A DNA stretch of 64,000 nucleotides. It comes from Deltaproteobacteria bacterium. GTDB lineage: Bacteria > Myxococcota_A > Polyangia > HGW-17 > SLPX01. Every line of letters begins with the position of its first letter. Position 1 is the stretch's first letter. The DNA lies in NCBI GenBank assembly GCA_021162935.1, contig JAGGXR010000030.1:1-64000 (forward strand), in the 5' to 3' direction. The position numbers and the translations under genes were made by a program. Under the pieces are notes generated by a model. It was not told the origin of the DNA and ran no database searches. It was given only the letters and a program-made list of their open reading frames with translations. Positions 1-8,084 of the stretch are shown one piece after another.

Positions 1-2
1 CC

Positions 3-980
3 CACATCACCATTGCGGCCAATCCAGGAGATGTCGTAATTATCGATGACGAGGGAAACACGCCGGAATGGGAGGGTGCCTTTCAGGCGGAGGGGAAGGC
101 CTTTTTCGATATCTACGATATCGAGATACGGCACGGGGGGTTTTATGGCTTTTTCATTTTCTCGGAGGCTCACCATTTCACAATCGAAGGCTGCAGGACA
201 GACGATACGAATAGCTCGGGTATCTACGTGTACGGAGCCTATGGAGACTACTGCCACGATTTTGTCATTCGCAACAACCATATCGTCTATCCGAACCAGG
301 GAACCAATGCTGTGTACGGTTCCCGCTTGTTTGCGTCACAGGAGGCGATTTCGCTCCATACGGCTCATGACTTCGTTGTCGAGGGAAATGAGGTCCAGCA
401 GGGCAACAAAGAGGGAATCGACGCCAAGGGACAATCCTACAACGGGATTATCAGGAACAACTACATCCATGATTTTCCGGACAAGACCCAGGACCGGCTG
501 GATCGGGGTGATGATCTGTACCCCGGTATTCCCGGAATCTACATGGATGGATCGAGCAACATGGAAGTGTATGGTAACTTCATCCGCAGGACGATCTATG
601 GGATTGCCGTGTCCAGCGAGGCTGCCGTAGACATCGAAAACATTTCGATCCACGATAATGATATGGCTCAAGGGCCCCACCGAGGTCCGGATCAGTCTCC
701 TGACATGTCGCATGGCATTTTGATGTCCTGGATCGATGCGTATGGATATGCAAACAAGTCGGGCATTACGGTAGAAGACAACGATGTGGAAGCGACCATC
801 ATGTTCTTTTGTGGAGAACATCCCGAATACGTGCATTCCCTGCATATCACGAACAACAGGCTTTTCGGCGGCAACAGCGCTCTTGTCGATTTTCGGTATG
901 GTGAACCGACCGACGACTATGTCGAAAACGGGAATGCCGAGGCATCGGGTTCTCTGCCCGCCAATCCCAATTGGCCGTGA
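3..980 (+). CDS. Right-handed parallel beta-helix protein (5'-partial)
   Basis: The reading frame is open from the left window edge, so the start lies outside; about 325 C-terminal residues are visible. The chain is built of short repeats in which Asn, Gly and aliphatic residues alternate (for example IRNNHIV, VEGNEV, IRNNYIHD, ISIHDNDM, ITNNRLFGG), the pattern of coils of a right-handed parallel beta-helix as in pectate lyase and PbH1-repeat proteins. Such proteins usually bind or cleave polysaccharides outside the cell. Signal peptide and catalytic residues cannot be judged because the N-terminus is missing. The protein ends shortly after the last coil with no membrane anchor. Its stop is two bases from the convergent stop of the next beta-helix gene. 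Function beyond the fold is not claimed. Confidence 0.8.
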   Translation, partial: HITIAANPGDVVIIDDEGNTPEWEGAFQAEGKAFFDIYDIEIRHGGFYGFFIFSEAHHFTIEGCRTDDTNSSGIYVYGAYGDYCHDFVIRNNHIVYPNQGTNAVYGSRLFASQEAISLHTAHDFVVEGNEVQQGNKEGIDAKGQSYNGIIRNNYIHDFPDKTQDRLDRGDDLYPGIPGIYMDGSSNMEVYGNFIRRTIYGIAVSSEAAVDIENISIHDNDMAQGPHRGPDQSPDMSHGILMSWIDAYGYANKSGITVEDNDVEATIMFFCGEHPEYVHSLHITNNRLFGGNSALVDFRYGEPTDDYVENGNAEASGSLPANPNWP

Positions 981-982
981 TT

Positions 983-2908
983 TCAGCGACTCTTCCTGCT
1001 TTTCGCTTCTGTGAGTATCACGCCGAGCACGAGCAACAGGAGCATCACCACCCAATCCGGCCCCCCACTGCTGGCTCGACAGTTGCAGCCCGACGTCTCA
1101 CTTTCACCTTCCTGGGAGCCGGAGTCGTTTTCCGCCCCTGCGTCCGTTTCAGGCCCTGATTGCGCGTCACTCGTGCCTCCGTCGGTCCTGTCCTGACAGA
1201 TTCCATTGCTGCATGTCTGCCCGTTGTCACAAGACGTCTCACAGTCGCCACAATGCTTTGAGTTGGACAGAAGGTCGATTTCGCATCCGTCGTCGGGATC
1301 GCCATTGCAGTCGGCCCGGCCTTCTGGGCATTCCAGGGCCGGGCCTGGGTAGGCGTTCGGACCCACGTCTTGCGGCGTAAGGACCGGGTTTTTCACGTGC
1401 GGCCCCCGAACTTCGCAGGCTCCCACGGACTTGGGATCCGGGCGGGTCTGGTGCTGGACGTCTTCGGTGACATCCGGGTAGTCGCCCACTGCGGCCCCCA
1501 GCACCGGGCTGTCCAACTCGGGGACCGACAGGCCGTTTGCCAGCTCACTGAGTCCTCCATCCGCGATCTGCGTCATTTCGTCGGCCCTGTCGCCTCCGTC
1601 CCCAGTGAACATGTTACCTTCCCAGAGGTTGTCGGTAGGGCCGTAGGGTGTCTGGATACGGACCGCCTCTTCGGTGGTGAGCAGCAGATTGTTGGCAAAC
1701 ACCGAATCGATGGGTTGGAGGCTGGATCGTTCGTCGTCGTAGTAGTCCATGAACCGAATTCCGTAACGGCAGTTGATCACGGTGTTGAAGGCCACGAGCA
1801 CTCCCGTGGGCTGAAGATGGTAGCCGTTCGTGTCCCCGTTGAACAGTTGGATCCCGACCTTCGTGTCGTCCGTTCCCGTGCCGTCGATATAGTTGTTGAA
1901 GACCTTGTTGCCTGCTCCGGCAAAAATGATGGCGATGGTGTTGGGGCCGCCTTCGTTGCCCAGGAACGTGTTGCCGTAGATCCAACTCCGTTCCGTGTAA
2001 CGGCCGCTGACGTGGGCACCGTAGTTGATGTACGTGTTGTAGCGGACGATCATCCCGTTGACTTTCATGGAGGGGTTTTCCCCGTCACCGTAGACACTGT
2101 CGAACAGGTTGTACTCGTAGACGATTTCGGTATCGACGCCTTTCCAGAGAAAGTCGTAGGTGCTCGAGTTTTCGTCGTCGTTGTAGAAAAAAGCCACGTC
2201 GTAGCCGTTGCTCTCCCTGCCTCTGGGAATGTTGTGGACATAGTTGTGGTGGATGTGATGGGCGTAGGGGACTCCGTCGTTGTATTCCTGCGAGTGGAAC
2301 GACGCGATCATGGCTCCGCCGGAAAGTTCCAGATTGTTCAGCTTGTTGGCGAATTCGTTGTAGGCGACTTCGAGCCTGAAGGCTCGGATATACATCCGTA
2401 GCCATTGAGAGGCTGGTGCATCGTCCCATTTGCAACGCAGCACCTTGCAGTCGCTGTCCATGATCACGAGTTGCCAACTGTGTTCTTCGTAGTCGGCGTA
2501 GTGATCCCATGTCACGCCGTCGATGACGAACCGGTCCCCGTAGAGCATGACCTTGAAATCGAAGAACACCGCTCCCGGGTTGTGGGCCTTGATTTTGAGT
2601 CTGCCTCCCGTCTCATTGGAGAAGTCCACCGACTGGGTGCCCCCCTCTCCGTATCGACCATCGGCCAGCCAGATGATGGTGTCGGGCTGGGCGTTTTCCA
2701 CTGCGGTCCGCAGCTCGTCGAGGGTCGAGACCTCCACCGAATGAGAGTACTGGTCATCCGGATCGGGATCCGTGAAAGTCTGGGCCAGACCAGGTTTTGC
2801 GGAAAAGAACAGTGCTGCGACCACAAAAAATGCCAGCGCTCTGGGAGACAGCCCCATTGCGGCAGACTGGTGCCGAAAGAATCGTCTGTGATTTCGTCGT
2901 GTCCTCAT
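983..2908 (-). CDS. Secreted PL6-like parallel beta-helix protein with MYXO-CTERM-like tail
   Basis: About 641 residues. The start is placed at an ATG giving a basic N-terminus (MRTRRNHRR), a hydrophobic core and a cleavage site near GLAQ; the open frame upstream of it has no protein character. The body (residues about 30-500) shows beta-helix coils and resembles chondroitinase-B / alginate-lyase family 6 proteins (VSTLDELRTAVENAQPDT, then IIWLADGRY). It is followed by a Cys-rich EGF-like spacer (CNGDPDDGCEID, HCGDCETSC, CSNGICQ), a Thr/Asp/Glu/Ser-rich linker, then a GCNC motif, a hydrophobic stretch (WVVMLLLLVLGVIL) and a basic end (KSRKSR). That tripartite tail is the MYXO-CTERM sorting-signal pattern, so surface anchoring is inferred. 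Enzymatic activity is possible; catalytic Lys/Arg residues were not located with certainty. Confidence 0.8.
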   Translation of the reverse strand: MRTRRNHRRFFRHQSAAMGLSPRALAFFVVAALFFSAKPGLAQTFTDPDPDDQYSHSVEVSTLDELRTAVENAQPDTIIWLADGRYGEGGTQSVDFSNETGGRLKIKAHNPGAVFFDFKVMLYGDRFVIDGVTWDHYADYEEHSWQLVIMDSDCKVLRCKWDDAPASQWLRMYIRAFRLEVAYNEFANKLNNLELSGGAMIASFHSQEYNDGVPYAHHIHHNYVHNIPRGRESNGYDVAFFYNDDENSSTYDFLWKGVDTEIVYEYNLFDSVYGDGENPSMKVNGMIVRYNTYINYGAHVSGRYTERSWIYGNTFLGNEGGPNTIAIIFAGAGNKVFNNYIDGTGTDDTKVGIQLFNGDTNGYHLQPTGVLVAFNTVINCRYGIRFMDYYDDERSSLQPIDSVFANNLLLTTEEAVRIQTPYGPTDNLWEGNMFTGDGGDRADEMTQIADGGLSELANGLSVPELDSPVLGAAVGDYPDVTEDVQHQTRPDPKSVGACEVRGPHVKNPVLTPQDVGPNAYPGPALECPEGRADCNGDPDDGCEIDLLSNSKHCGDCETSCDNGQTCSNGICQDRTDGGTSDAQSGPETDAGAENDSGSQEGESETSGCNCRASSGGPDWVVMLLLLVLGVILTEAKSRKSR

Positions 2909-3229
2909 TATCTTGGTCCTTGTCTTGTCAGGTGGTCTGAGGGCAGAAAGTGACGAGCAGGCTTTCGGACCAATGTCCTGCCCCCGGTCAGGCATATGGT
3001 TTACGAAAACAGACTCCTCTACTCTTGGATAGTGTTTTCCCACCAAATTCAAAAAATACCAGTTGGCGTCCAAAACATCGAGCTGTTTCATGCAAGAGCT
3101 ATGGATGCGGAGCATACCAAAAAACGGCATGCTTGACGGCCTCAGACATAAACAATACGCTAACAGAGATTGTTGGGCCATATGTGACAGATCTGAAACG
3201 GTCGCATCGTTTGCACAAGGAGGGACGAC
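2909..3229. other. Divergent intergenic region, no gene seen
   Basis: This stretch separates the divergent beta-helix gene and the lipoprotein gene. It is visibly more A+T-rich than its neighbours and carries no frame with protein character. A TTGACG at 3133-3138 could be a -35 element for the lipoprotein gene, but no good -10 lies 16-18 bases downstream. The only clear signal is the Shine-Dalgarno AAGGAGGG at 3217-3224 just ahead of the lipoprotein start. Confidence 0.4.
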
Positions 3230-3646
3230 ATGGCGAACAGGGTGCACTGGATCAAACGACTCATGGCGGCAGGTCTCTCCGCAGGGACATCGCTCGTGAT
3301 CGCGGCCTGCTACGGCGTGTCCCAGGGAATGAACATAACGCGACTCGTCCGCGGTCGTGTCACCCACAACCAACAGGCCGTGCGGGGTCTGGAGGTCTGC
3401 GCCAAAGCCCCCTCGGAGGGTTCGGCCTGCGCCACGACCGACGACAACGGCGACTACTCCATCGATACCTATGAAACGATGGCGACGGACGCGAATGACC
3501 AAGGGTTCGACCTGGTAGTCACGGACACCGATGGTCCAGCAAACGGCGGCGAATTCCAGAAGGCCACTACTCATGTGGCGCCAGGTTCGGTGCCCGCCGA
3601 TGTGGACGTGGACGTTCGCCTCGTCTCCGACGCAACGAACCAGTAG
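3230..3646 (+). CDS. Small lipoprotein paired with radical SAM/SPASM enzyme
   Basis: 138 residues. ATG follows a strong Shine-Dalgarno (AAGGAGGG, spacing about five). The N-terminus has two basic residues, a hydrophobic stretch and a lipobox ending IAAC-Y-G with Cys27 as the lipidation site, so it should be membrane-anchored through lipid. The remainder resembles a single beta-sandwich of the carboxypeptidase-regulatory type (VRGRVTHNQQAVRGLEV, then DDNGDYSIDTYE). The CYG start of the mature protein and the immediately following radical SAM gene (13 bases downstream) match what I recall of the lipoprotein partner in the TIGR04133/TIGR04134 rSAM-lipoprotein pair, best known from Bacteroidetes. 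That it is a substrate of the enzyme is inference from pairing only. Confidence 0.75.
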   Translation: MANRVHWIKRLMAAGLSAGTSLVIAACYGVSQGMNITRLVRGRVTHNQQAVRGLEVCAKAPSEGSACATTDDNGDYSIDTYETMATDANDQGFDLVVTDTDGPANGGEFQKATTHVAPGSVPADVDVDVRLVSDATNQ

Positions 3647-3658
3647 TCGACCGCTTCC

Positions 3659-4822
3659 ATGTTTGCCTCTCTGCAGTCCTTTATTCAGGACACGAAATGG
3701 GGTCTGTACCAGAATTTGGAATCCGACCTCCACGACCTGCTCTACCTATTTTGGGAAGCCACCAGACAATGCAACCTGAATTGCCGCCACTGCGGTTCCG
3801 ACTGCAGCAAGGACAGCCATCCAGGCCTGCCCGCCCAGGTAGTCACCCAGACCCTCGAACGGATTGCCTCGGTCTATTCGGCGCAAGACATCGTTCTGGT
3901 GGTCACCGGCGGTGAACCGCTCGTCCGACCGGACCTCTTCGACGTCCTGAAAATAGCGGCCAGGCTCGGCTTTCGTCTCGGCATGGTCACCAATGGTATC
4001 TCGGTCAGCAAACCCATGGCGAAACGACTCGCCGAGGCCCATGTGGACAATATCGTGGTCTCTCTCGACGGTCCAAAGGAAACACACGATTGGCTCCGAA
4101 ACCGAGACGGTGCTTTCGAACGAGCCTGCCGTGGCATCGAAAACCTGCTCGAAGCCGGAGTACCCTTCGTCGAGGCCATCACCTGTGCCACACCGAAAAG
4201 CCTCGAACAACTCGACGAGACCTACCGCATCGTGAAAGACTTGGGGGCCCATGCCTGGCGCATCTTCAACATCTTCCCGGCGGGCCGAGCCAAAAACGAC
4301 CCGGAACTCCTGTTGACCGACGCGCAACTCGCCAGGCTCATCGAAAACGTGGCCAGGCTGCGCGCCATCGGACAGGCCGAAGGATTTCCCGTCAACCTGA
4401 GCGAAGAAGGGTTCTTGGGATGGGACTGGGAGAGCCGTGTGCGAGACTCACCCTACTTCTGCCGCGCCGGTATCAACATCGCCGGACTCATGGCGGACGG
4501 AGCCATCGCTGCCTGCCCGAATCTGCCCACCTGGATGAACCAGGGCAACGTGCTCCACGATGACTTCATAGACGTCTGGGAACAGGGCTATCGACTCTTC
4601 CGCAATCGCTCCTGGACGAAACAGGGCGCCTGTGCCACCTGTTCGAAGTGGAACGTGTGCCGAGGCAATTCGCTCCATCTGTGGCGGACGCCCGACGGCG
4701 GCCCTTCGTGGTGCCACTATCAGATTCTGCACCCAGACACCGATCTGCAGCGTTCGTTTCACCTTCCGCGGCCCGATTGGCTTCCCTTCCTCCATCTCCA
4801 ACGAACCAAACAAAAACGATAG
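3659..4822 (+). CDS. Radical SAM/SPASM protein (TIGR04133-like)
   Basis: 387 residues, full length for a radical SAM/SPASM protein. The SAM-cluster motif CNLNCRHC (CX3CX2C) lies at about residues 39-46, followed by VVTGGEPLVRPDLFD (the GGEP motif) near 80 and SLDGPKETHDWLR near 140. The C-terminal third carries a SPASM-type set of cysteines (CRAGINIAG, AACPNLP, CATCSKWNVCRGNS, WCHY), expected to hold one or two auxiliary Fe-S clusters. Relatives modify peptides or install thioether or other crosslinks using a 5'-deoxyadenosyl radical. The gene follows a small lipoprotein by 13 bases and forms an operon with it. The substrate is unknown; the lipoprotein or a downstream protein are candidates. 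A frameshifted gene follows about 50 bases later. Confidence 0.85.
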   Translation: MFASLQSFIQDTKWGLYQNLESDLHDLLYLFWEATRQCNLNCRHCGSDCSKDSHPGLPAQVVTQTLERIASVYSAQDIVLVVTGGEPLVRPDLFDVLKIAARLGFRLGMVTNGISVSKPMAKRLAEAHVDNIVVSLDGPKETHDWLRNRDGAFERACRGIENLLEAGVPFVEAITCATPKSLEQLDETYRIVKDLGAHAWRIFNIFPAGRAKNDPELLLTDAQLARLIENVARLRAIGQAEGFPVNLSEEGFLGWDWESRVRDSPYFCRAGINIAGLMADGAIAACPNLPTWMNQGNVLHDDFIDVWEQGYRLFRNRSWTKQGACATCSKWNVCRGNSLHLWRTPDGGPSWCHYQILHPDTDLQRSFHLPRPDWLPFLHLQRTKQKR

Positions 4823-4874
4823 CACTCCTCAGGACCCTCAAAAACCAAACCTGGACGCCTCGGGTTCTGTTTGA

Positions 4875-5689
4875 GAATCGTCCTTATACGGTGCGAATAG
4901 GACGCTAAAGGATGTCGATCAAGATGCCAATACAATCACTGACGGACAACTGCAACACGACGCACAGGTGCGCCCCGACGGCGGCACATGTCCCTCGACC
5001 CTGGCCGGACGGCTCACGGTCACCGACGTGGATGTCTCGCCGGCCTCGGTGAACAGCAGAGCCGGCGGATACTTTTCGCGAAATACGCCGCCTATCTTGG
5101 CCAGCCTGTCCAACGGAACCGCGAAGGTTGCCTGGGTGGACGGATCGTCGACCCTCCACGTCACGAGTTCGGCTATGACGGTGCGACATTTCGCCCCGTG
5201 TGTCTATCGGATTGTTATCCACAAAAGGCGATCTTGTACCATCACGATTCCGCCGCCATCCATGCCGAGCCATCAGGAAACTGCTCGGGGAGCAGCGATG
5301 CGGAACTCGGCGGCCTGACCACGATCCAGGGTGGATTTTGGCTCACCTTCGTCTCGAACAACTCGCGGCAAAGTCACGACGTGGCCCTGGTCAAAGTTTT
5401 GGGCACAAACGTGGGCGCCATCCATTGGCTCACGGACACGGCGGGCATCGAAGAAACGAACGCACACTTGGTCCCATACGGCTCCAACTTCCTCGCGTTT
5501 TGGAAATCATCGAGCACGGTCAAGCTGGTGTTGCTGGATCCGAACGGCGCCATCCTCATGGGGCCCGAAGACCTCGCGGTGGACTTCACCCAGCAGACGG
5601 ACATGACGGACTTCTCCAATGGAGACGCCGGTTGGGCCTGGGGCAGCGGCAGCCACCTCAAAATCGCCCGGATCCGCCTCTGTCAGTAG
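4875..5689 (+). pseudogene. Frameshifted gene, probable secreted protein remnant
   Basis: Two frames together give one protein-like sequence. From 4875 one frame reads DVDQDANTITDGQLQHDAQV, then STLAGRLTVTDVDVSP and SNGTAKVAWVDGSSTLHVT. Around 5163-5172 the sense jumps to another frame that continues EFGYDGATF, FWLTFVSNNSR, SNFLAFWKSSSTVKLVLLD and ends at 5689. The first frame is closed on its 5' side by a TGA at 4872, so the N-terminus is also missing or out of frame. Content is like the WD/beta-propeller type secreted proteins of Myxococcota, but no family is assigned. It may be a decayed third gene of the radical SAM operon, a programmed frameshift (no slippery heptamer seen), or a sequencing error. 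The join position is approximate. Confidence 0.55.
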
Positions 5690-5838
5690 CCAAACGAAGA
5701 TCGGAATTCAGTCTCCACCAGGGCCCCACATCCAACTTGCTATTCAGAACCGACTGCGGTTGTTCCGTACCGAGTGCCATCGAGGCTCACAGGGCCGAGG
5801 CGGTCGCTTCAGGCGTGATCGCTCACCCCACCTGCGAC

Positions 5839-6771
5839 CTACAGGCCCCGCCAGGATTCCGGACGCAGAAACCGAGGGTCACGCTTACGAAGAATTCGAT
5901 CCACGGCATCGAGCAACGACAGCTTGTCCGTGGGTAGATGGCCCGAAAGCGCCAGGTAGTTCGATGCGTGGTTCGACCGAAACACACAATCGGTCATATC
6001 CATGTTGGCCAACAACTCGCGCAACTCTGCGACGATATCCCAAGGCGACATCTCGTGCCACTTTTCGTTGACGCCAACTCGATCAGGAGGTTCGACCCCG
6101 AGCCACTGCCATTCGGCCTCGTCCGGTTCAGTGATGGTCAGGGCGGCGGCGTACTCGGGCTGCATCCGACTCAACAGCCATCCCGTGTTTGCAGCGTGGC
6201 GCCGGCTCGAATCCCGCCCGGCCAGGCCCAGCAGGACCGTGGCCGACAAAACCAGACCCGCGGCATGCGCCTTGGCGGCCCCCTGTGCGATCTCCTCGGC
6301 AGTCGCCCCCTTGTGGATCTCGTCGAGCACAAGGTCGTCACCCGACTCCACGCCGTAGTAAAGCATGGTCAGACCGGCCCGACGAATCCGGGCGAGGTCG
6401 TCGTCGGTCTTGTGGAGCACATTCTGCGGGGTCGCGTAGCAGGTCACCCGCTCGAGATGCTCGAACCGGTCGAAGCAACGCTCCAAAATGGCCAGCATCC
6501 TGTCCGTGGGCAGCACCAAGGCGTCGCCGTCCGCCAGAAAAATGCGTCGCACCGACGGGCCGATGGCCTCCGCCGCCCGATCGAGGTCTGCAAACACCTC
6601 GGCTTCGGGCCGAACCCGAAATTGCTTCGTCTTGTACATGTGGCAGAAAGTGCAGCGATTGTGCGAGCAACCCAAAGAGGCCTGGATGAGCAGGGAAGAC
6701 GCCTCCGAAGGCGGTCGCCACAAGGGAATATCATATTCGATCCAGTCTCCGACCATGATCACATGACCCAA
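5839..6771 (-). CDS. Radical SAM protein with CX4CX2C cluster motif
   Basis: About 310 residues. The N-terminal part has the radical SAM cluster site GCSHNRCTFCHMY at about residues 34-46. The spacing of the first two cysteines is four residues rather than the usual three; the same form is known in a COG1032-like subgroup. Downstream come FLADGDALVLP (a GGEP-equivalent strand), YYGVESGDDLVL near 140 and ATVLLGLAGRD near 180, all typical of the partial TIM barrel of COG1032-type enzymes. There is no SPASM or B12-binding domain. Two in-frame ATG codons (6771 and 6756) could start it; neither has a strong Shine-Dalgarno. It is a single minus-strand gene, facing away from the lipoprotein gene at 6932. 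Reaction unknown. Confidence 0.8.
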   Translation of the reverse strand: MGHVIMVGDWIEYDIPLWRPPSEASSLLIQASLGCSHNRCTFCHMYKTKQFRVRPEAEVFADLDRAAEAIGPSVRRIFLADGDALVLPTDRMLAILERCFDRFEHLERVTCYATPQNVLHKTDDDLARIRRAGLTMLYYGVESGDDLVLDEIHKGATAEEIAQGAAKAHAAGLVLSATVLLGLAGRDSSRRHAANTGWLLSRMQPEYAAALTITEPDEAEWQWLGVEPPDRVGVNEKWHEMSPWDIVAELRELLANMDMTDCVFRSNHASNYLALSGHLPTDKLSLLDAVDRILRKRDPRFLRPESWRGL

Positions 6772-6931
6772 CCAACAGATGACCGACCAGCACCTTGCTA
6801 ACCGGAATCGTGTTCATATCAATCCTCTAGAAAGACACGATCCTTCGAGATATACTGTGGTGTGTGGTTTGTTGCAACTGGGTGACAGACCCATAAGGAT
6901 CGCCATGAGGCATCATCAAGGAGGATTCAAG

Positions 6932-8014
6932 TTGTCCAAGCGGAATCTTTTCGATCGCAGTCTCATCGCCTTCGTCGCCATGCTGACCCTGTCCCTGGGC
7001 TGCAGCGACGATGATTCCCACAATGCCGTGGATGCGGCCGTTTCGTCCGATGCGAACCATCAGGGCGACGGCCAGGTGGCAGACGGCGCCTCCCACGACG
7101 GCCAGGTGGCCCAGGACAGCGGCCAAAACGATGGCGGGCAGGGCCAGAGCCCGACCTTGGGAGGCTGCAACCTGTTTCCGGCCGACAACATGTGGAACAC
7201 GGCGATCGACCAACTGCCTGTGCATGCCAGGAGCAACGACTACATCACCAGCATCGGTGGAGACACGCACCTGCATCCCGACTTCGGCACCGTCTGGGAC
7301 GGCGCGCCCAACGGCATTCCCTATACGGTCGTACCCGACGACCAAGCCATGGTAGACGTAACCTTTCAATGGGCGGACGAAAGCGACCCGGGCCCTTACC
7401 CCATTCCTCCGGACGCCCTCATCGAGGGGGGGCCTCAGGGTGATGGTGACCGACACGTCCTCGTGGTGCGCCAGGGATCGTGCATCCTGTATGAACTGTA
7501 CGACGCCCATCTCCAACCCGACAACTCTTGGACCGCCGGGTCTGGGGCCATCTGGCACCTGGACCAAAACGAGGTCCGACCGGACGACTGGACGAGCGCC
7601 GACGCGGCGGGCCTGGCCATCCTGCCCGGACTGATCCGATACGAAGAGGTCTACGTCCAGGGCGTCATCAACCACGCCATCCGGGTCACCGTTTCTCAGC
7701 TCCAAAAAGCCTACATGCACCCGGCAACGCATTCGGATGGACGATGCGGATCGGATCCGACCTGTCCCCCCATGGGACTCCGCCTGAGGCTCAAGGCCAA
7801 TTTCGACCTGTCGTCGTTCGATGCCCACATGCAGGTCATCCTACGAGCCATGAAGAAATACGGCATCGTGGTGGCCGACACGGGAAGCGACATGTACATC
7901 AGCGGCGCGCCCGACTCGCGATGGGACGACGACCTCCTCGGGTCGTCGTTCAGCCAGATGCATGCCTCCGACTTCGAAGCCGTGGACACGGGCGAAGCCA
8001 TCCATCAGTACTGA
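6932..8014 (+). CDS. Secreted lipoprotein of a conserved uncharacterised family
   Basis: 360 residues. A TTG start is chosen because AAGGAGG lies six bases upstream and gives a clean lipoprotein signal: MSKRNLFDRS, a hydrophobic core, then LTLSLG-C24 followed by SDDD. An Asp/Gln/Gly-rich linker (about residues 25-75) precedes the globular part. That part has motifs I recognise as recurring in secreted bacterial proteins of unknown function: NMWNTAIDQLP, DPGPYPIPPDA, DRHVLVV, CILYELYDA, WTSADAAGLAILPGL, PMGLRLRLKA and YGIVVADTGSDMYI. Several acidic and aromatic patches suggest a catalytic or sugar-binding fold, but no catalytic motif is claimed. It stands alone between divergent and convergent neighbours. 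Confidence 0.75.
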   Translation: MSKRNLFDRSLIAFVAMLTLSLGCSDDDSHNAVDAAVSSDANHQGDGQVADGASHDGQVAQDSGQNDGGQGQSPTLGGCNLFPADNMWNTAIDQLPVHARSNDYITSIGGDTHLHPDFGTVWDGAPNGIPYTVVPDDQAMVDVTFQWADESDPGPYPIPPDALIEGGPQGDGDRHVLVVRQGSCILYELYDAHLQPDNSWTAGSGAIWHLDQNEVRPDDWTSADAAGLAILPGLIRYEEVYVQGVINHAIRVTVSQLQKAYMHPATHSDGRCGSDPTCPPMGLRLRLKANFDLSSFDAHMQVILRAMKKYGIVVADTGSDMYISGAPDSRWDDDLLGSSFSQMHASDFEAVDTGEAIHQY

Positions 8015-8084
8015 TCCGCGTGGTCCTCCGACCCGACGCGCGCGCCTCCTTGCCATCGATCTGTCTTCTACCCGAGTGATCGGT

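Noticed and set aside
1370-2401. Plus-strand open frame of 343 residues
   Set aside because: Antisense shadow of the beta-helix lyase gene; Val/Arg-rich and without features.
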